Source of the DNA: Actinomycetes bacterium
GTDB taxonomy: Bacteria > Actinomycetota > Actinomycetes > Actinomycetales > Demequinaceae
DNA length: 25,547 bases
Assembly: GCA_023442845.1 (NCBI GenBank)
Contig: JAEZXC010000025.1
Location: 1 to 25,547 of the forward strand
Direction of reading: 5' to 3'
The notes beneath the pieces were generated by a model. It saw only the letters and a program-made list of their open reading frames with translations. It was not told where the DNA came from and did not search any database. The first letter of the stretch is position 1. Every line of letters starts with the position of its first letter. Positions 23,994-25,547 of the stretch are shown here, one piece after another. Position numbers and translations under genes: made by a program.

Positions 23994-24473
23994 ATGAGCG
24001 CGATGCGCAAGGCAATGCAGTATTTCGGGTTCGAGGTCGCCGACCGGGATGACTACGACTACGACTACGCGGACGAAGAGTTGGCTCCGGTGACCAACCT
24101 TCATGACGTTTCCCACGTCCGGGAGCAACGCGAGTCGCGCCCGCACACCGAGGCAGTACGTCAGCAGCGCGCAGGCAGGCCCGCAGAGCGCCAGGACCTG
24201 CGTCGGATTCAGACCATCAAGCCGCGCACGTACTCGGACGCTCGCACCATCGGTGAAGCGTTCCGACAAGGGGTGCCGGTCATCATGAACCTCACCGAGA
24301 TGTCGGATGCCGACGCGAAGCGCCTCGTGGACTTCTCGGCGGGACTCACCTTTGGCCTCGCGGGCTCAATCGAGCGCGTCACACCTGCGGTCTTCTTGTT
24401 GTCGCCATCTCATGTCGAGATTGCTGTCGACACCGAGCAGCCACCGGCGCGCGACTCGTTCTTCTCGGCCTAA
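23994..24473 (+). CDS. sepF: Cell division protein SepF
   Basis: The product is 159 aa. A short amphipathic N-terminal helix (MSAMRKAMQYFGF, 1-13) for membrane binding is followed by an acidic, Tyr-rich stretch (18-29, alternating Asp and Tyr), a disordered basic linker (40-70) and the SepF core (about 71-147) with IQTIKPRTYSDARTIGEAFR, VIMNLTEMSDADAKRLVDF and a Gly-rich GLTFGLAGSIERV. SepF tethers FtsZ to the membrane and is essential in actinobacteria, which lack FtsA. The ATG at 23994 has GGAG about 6 nt upstream; the in-frame GTG at 23982 is less likely. A 93-bp gap separates it from pgeF, where ylmE/yggS is often found in other genomes. Confidence 0.95.
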   Translation: MSAMRKAMQYFGFEVADRDDYDYDYADEELAPVTNLHDVSHVREQRESRPHTEAVRQQRAGRPAERQDLRRIQTIKPRTYSDARTIGEAFRQGVPVIMNLTEMSDADAKRLVDFSAGLTFGLAGSIERVTPAVFLLSPSHVEIAVDTEQPPARDSFFSA

Positions 24474-24490
24474 GCCCGCTTCGACGGGCT
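24473..24490 (+). repeat. Hairpin immediately after sepF
   Basis: AGCCCG (24473-24478) pairs with CGGGCT (24485-24490) around a CTTCGA loop, starting on the last base of the sepF stop codon. There is no T-run, so it is a weak terminator at best, but it could reduce read-through into yggT or stabilise the sepF mRNA end. Confidence 0.4.
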
Positions 24491-24506
24491 CACCGCGAGC
24501 CTCGAT

Positions 24507-24512
24507 TACGCT
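24507..24512 (+). promoter_or_regulatory. Possible -10 element giving a leaderless yggT transcript
   Basis: TACGCT fits the actinobacterial TANNNT -10 pattern and ends 6 nt before the GTG start of yggT, the spacing at which transcription would begin on the start codon itself. yggT has no Shine-Dalgarno upstream. There is no convincing -35; TTCGAC at 24480-24485 is 21 bp away. Confidence 0.4.
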
Positions 24513-24518
24513 GTACTC

Positions 24519-24815
24519 GTGACATTCGCCCTCGACCTTGCTGACTTCGCTCTGCTGCTGCTCACCCTTGTGTTGATTGGGCGCGTGGTGATGTCCTGGG
24601 TTTTCGTCTATGCACGGGACTGGCGTCCGCATGGTTTCGCCGCCCTTGCGATCGAATCGATGTATATGGTGACTGATCCGTTGATCAAGCCCATCCGCCG
24701 AGTTTTTCCGCCCGTGCAACTCGGATCATTCCGTTTCGATGTAGCGTTCATGATTGTGTTCTTCGCAGTGATTGCACTGCGATTCTTCCTGGCTGTGTTG
24801 AGGGCGTCGCTCTGA
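24519..24815 (+). CDS. YggT family membrane protein
   Basis: The product is 98 aa with two membrane helices (about 6-32 and 72-95) around a cytoplasmic-type basic loop. The segment LIGRVVMSWV and the loop motif TDPLIKPIRRVFPP (about 52-65) are the YggT family signature (P-L-x-P-[IV]-R-x-[IV]-x-P). It is usually placed between sepF and divIVA (ylmG in Bacillus); a role in membrane or nucleoid organisation has been suggested in other organisms, but the function here is unknown. It starts at GTG 24519 without a visible ribosome-binding site. Confidence 0.93.
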   Translation: MTFALDLADFALLLLTLVLIGRVVMSWVFVYARDWRPHGFAALAIESMYMVTDPLIKPIRRVFPPVQLGSFRFDVAFMIVFFAVIALRFFLAVLRASL

Positions 24816-24874
24816 TGTTGAGCGGCGAAAGACAGGAACTCAAGTCCCCGCCGATACGTAGGGGGAATAGGTGA
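24815..24874 (+). CDS. Possible 19-aa leader ORF 1 between yggT and divIVA
   Basis: An ATG sharing its A with the yggT stop (TGATG) opens a 19-codon frame (starts MLSGERQELK, ends PIRRGNR) that closes at 24872-24874 with a stop overlapping the next small ORF by 4 bp (GTGA). A weak GAGGG lies about 10 nt upstream. There is no similarity that I recognise. It may be a coupled regulatory ORF or chance; short ORFs are common in GC-rich DNA. Confidence 0.25.
   Translation: MLSGERQELKSPPIRRGNR
24835..24860 (+). promoter_or_regulatory. ECF-sigma-like promoter match upstream of divIVA
   Basis: GGAAC (24835-24839) and CGTA (24857-24860) are 17 bp apart, resembling ECF sigma promoters of the GGAAC/CGTT type. 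Transcription would start near 24867-24870, leaving a leader of about 65 nt before divIVA. One base differs from the usual CGTT, and no housekeeping promoter was seen in the gap. Confidence 0.35.
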
Positions 24875-24930
24875 CCATCAACCAGACCACGGCGAGCGCC
24901 AAGCGCCGCCCCGACTGCGAGGAGGGATGA
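24871..24930 (+). CDS. Possible 19-aa leader ORF 2 directly before divIVA
   Basis: A GTG with GGGGG 5 nt upstream (24861-24865) opens a 19-codon frame (starts MTINQTTASA, ends RRPDCEEG) that ends 3 bp before the divIVA ATG and in the same frame. The divIVA Shine-Dalgarno (GAGGAGGGA) lies within its last codons, so ribosomes finishing here would be placed next to the divIVA start. If the ECF-like promoter is used, this ORF would be almost leaderless. It is either a coupling leader peptide or a chance frame. Confidence 0.35.
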   Translation: MTINQTTASAKRRPDCEEG

Positions 24931-24933
24931 CGC

Positions 24934-25547
24934 ATGGCATTGCTCACCGCTGAGGACGTTCTCAACAAGGCGTTCCAGAAGACCCGGTACCGGGAAGGCT
25001 TCGACCAAGATGAGGTCGATGAGTTTCTCGACGAGGTGGCGGACACGATCGCTGCTCTCACAGCAGAGCGCGACGAGTTGCAGCGCCGACTCGCGGCGGG
25101 AGGCGGCGCGCCCGTCACCGGACCCACGCCGCAGGCGGTTCCGTCAGGTTCCCTCATCGCCGCTGCGACGGACCCGAATCCGCCGTCAGCCACCACGATG
25201 CTCGCGATGGCGCAGAAGCTGCACGACGATTACGTGCAAGCGGGCGAAGCCGAGCGGGAAAAGATCATGGACGACGCCCGGGCCAAGGCCGAGAACATCG
25301 TGCGCCAGGCCGAAAAAGACGCTCAGGAGCGTTTGGGGTCGCTTGAGGCGGAGCGGGCCGAGCTGGAACGGTCGATTGACGACCTCCGGCGCTTTGAGCG
25401 CGACTACCGCGGTCATCTCCGCAACTACCTGGAGAACCTGCTCGGAGACCTCGAGCACAGTGCGTCGAAGGGTGCCTCAGCGCCAGTGACCCACGCGCCA
25501 GCCTCGTTCGATGAGGCGCCGATCGCCGACGCCACGACGGCTGTCGA
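24934..25547 (+). CDS. divIVA: DivIVA/Wag31 polar-growth and septum-site protein, 3' truncated by window
   Basis: 204 codons are present before the window ends. The conserved N-terminal membrane-curvature domain starts MALLTAEDVLNKAFQKTRYR and contains YREGFDQDEVDEFLDEV (19-35), followed by a first coiled-coil (about 36-54), a Gly/Pro/Ala linker (55-88) and a long coiled coil (about 89-175: KLHDDYVQAGEAEREKIMDD, then helices rich in Glu, Arg and Ala). DivIVA oligomers mark curved membrane at poles and septa and recruit the elongation machinery in actinobacteria. The ATG follows GAGGAGGGA by about 8 nt; an ATG 7 nt upstream is out of frame. Its C-terminus is outside the window. Confidence 0.96.
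   Translation, partial: MALLTAEDVLNKAFQKTRYREGFDQDEVDEFLDEVADTIAALTAERDELQRRLAAGGGAPVTGPTPQAVPSGSLIAAATDPNPPSATTMLAMAQKLHDDYVQAGEAEREKIMDDARAKAENIVRQAEKDAQERLGSLEAERAELERSIDDLRRFERDYRGHLRNYLENLLGDLEHSASKGASAPVTHAPASFDEAPIADATTAV

Noticed and set aside
1..25547. CRISPR arrays, insertion sequences, phage genes, tRNA/rRNA genes or a novel defence-like system
   Set aside because: No repeat-spacer structure, transposase or integrase motifs, att-like repeats or tRNA-like folds were seen. All long frames with protein character belong to known housekeeping or envelope families.

Overview
The window is a chromosomal segment of a Gram-positive actinobacterium, built around the division and cell wall (dcw) cluster. 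The high GC content (low to mid 60s percent by eye), frequent GTG starts, a HelD-family ATPase, DUF3040, a PAC2 protein, a DivIVA/Wag31 homologue and the order mraZ-rsmH-ftsL-ftsI-murE-murF-mraY-murD-ftsW-murG-murC-ftsQ-ftsZ-pgeF-sepF-yggT-divIVA all point to Actinomycetota. Gene order and protein style resemble Micrococcales (Cellulomonas/Demequina-like). The genus is an inference that I cannot confirm.

Layout. Positions 1-1295 (minus) hold the N-terminal 431 codons of a HelD-type RNA polymerase-recycling ATPase, cut by the window edge. A PAC2-family gene (1436-2350, plus) is divergent from it. A cold-shock protein gene (2493-2696) follows and ends in a textbook intrinsic terminator. A DUF3040 membrane protein gene (2894-3274, plus) overlaps tail-to-tail with a three-gene minus-strand operon read 7727 to 3219: MoxR AAA+ ATPase, DUF58 protein, transglutaminase-like membrane protein.

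The dcw cluster begins divergently at mraZ (7922) and runs on the plus strand to the right edge, where divIVA is truncated. From rsmH to ftsQ nearly every gene touches or overlaps the next one (ATGA, GTGA, TAATG or 8-17 bp overlaps; murD to ftsW has a 9-bp gap), so this block is probably one translationally coupled transcript. It makes the lipid II precursor (murE, murF, mraY, murD, murG, murC), polymerises and crosslinks it at the septum (ftsW, ftsI), and supplies divisome scaffolds (ftsL, ftsQ, ftsZ). The distal part adds PgeF, the FtsZ membrane anchor SepF, a YggT membrane protein and the polar-growth scaffold DivIVA.

No wholly new system, mobile element, CRISPR array, tRNA or rRNA was seen. 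The most interesting signals are non-coding: a phased series of 10-bp TGG repeats before mraZ (probable MraZ boxes) with one reversed copy facing the MoxR operon; an 80-nt imperfect hairpin filling the mraZ-rsmH gap; two 19-codon ORFs that tile the yggT-divIVA gap, which also carries an ECF-like promoter match; a probable leaderless start for yggT; and a phased AT-rich element before ftsZ. The ylmE/yggS gene often found between pgeF and sepF is absent.
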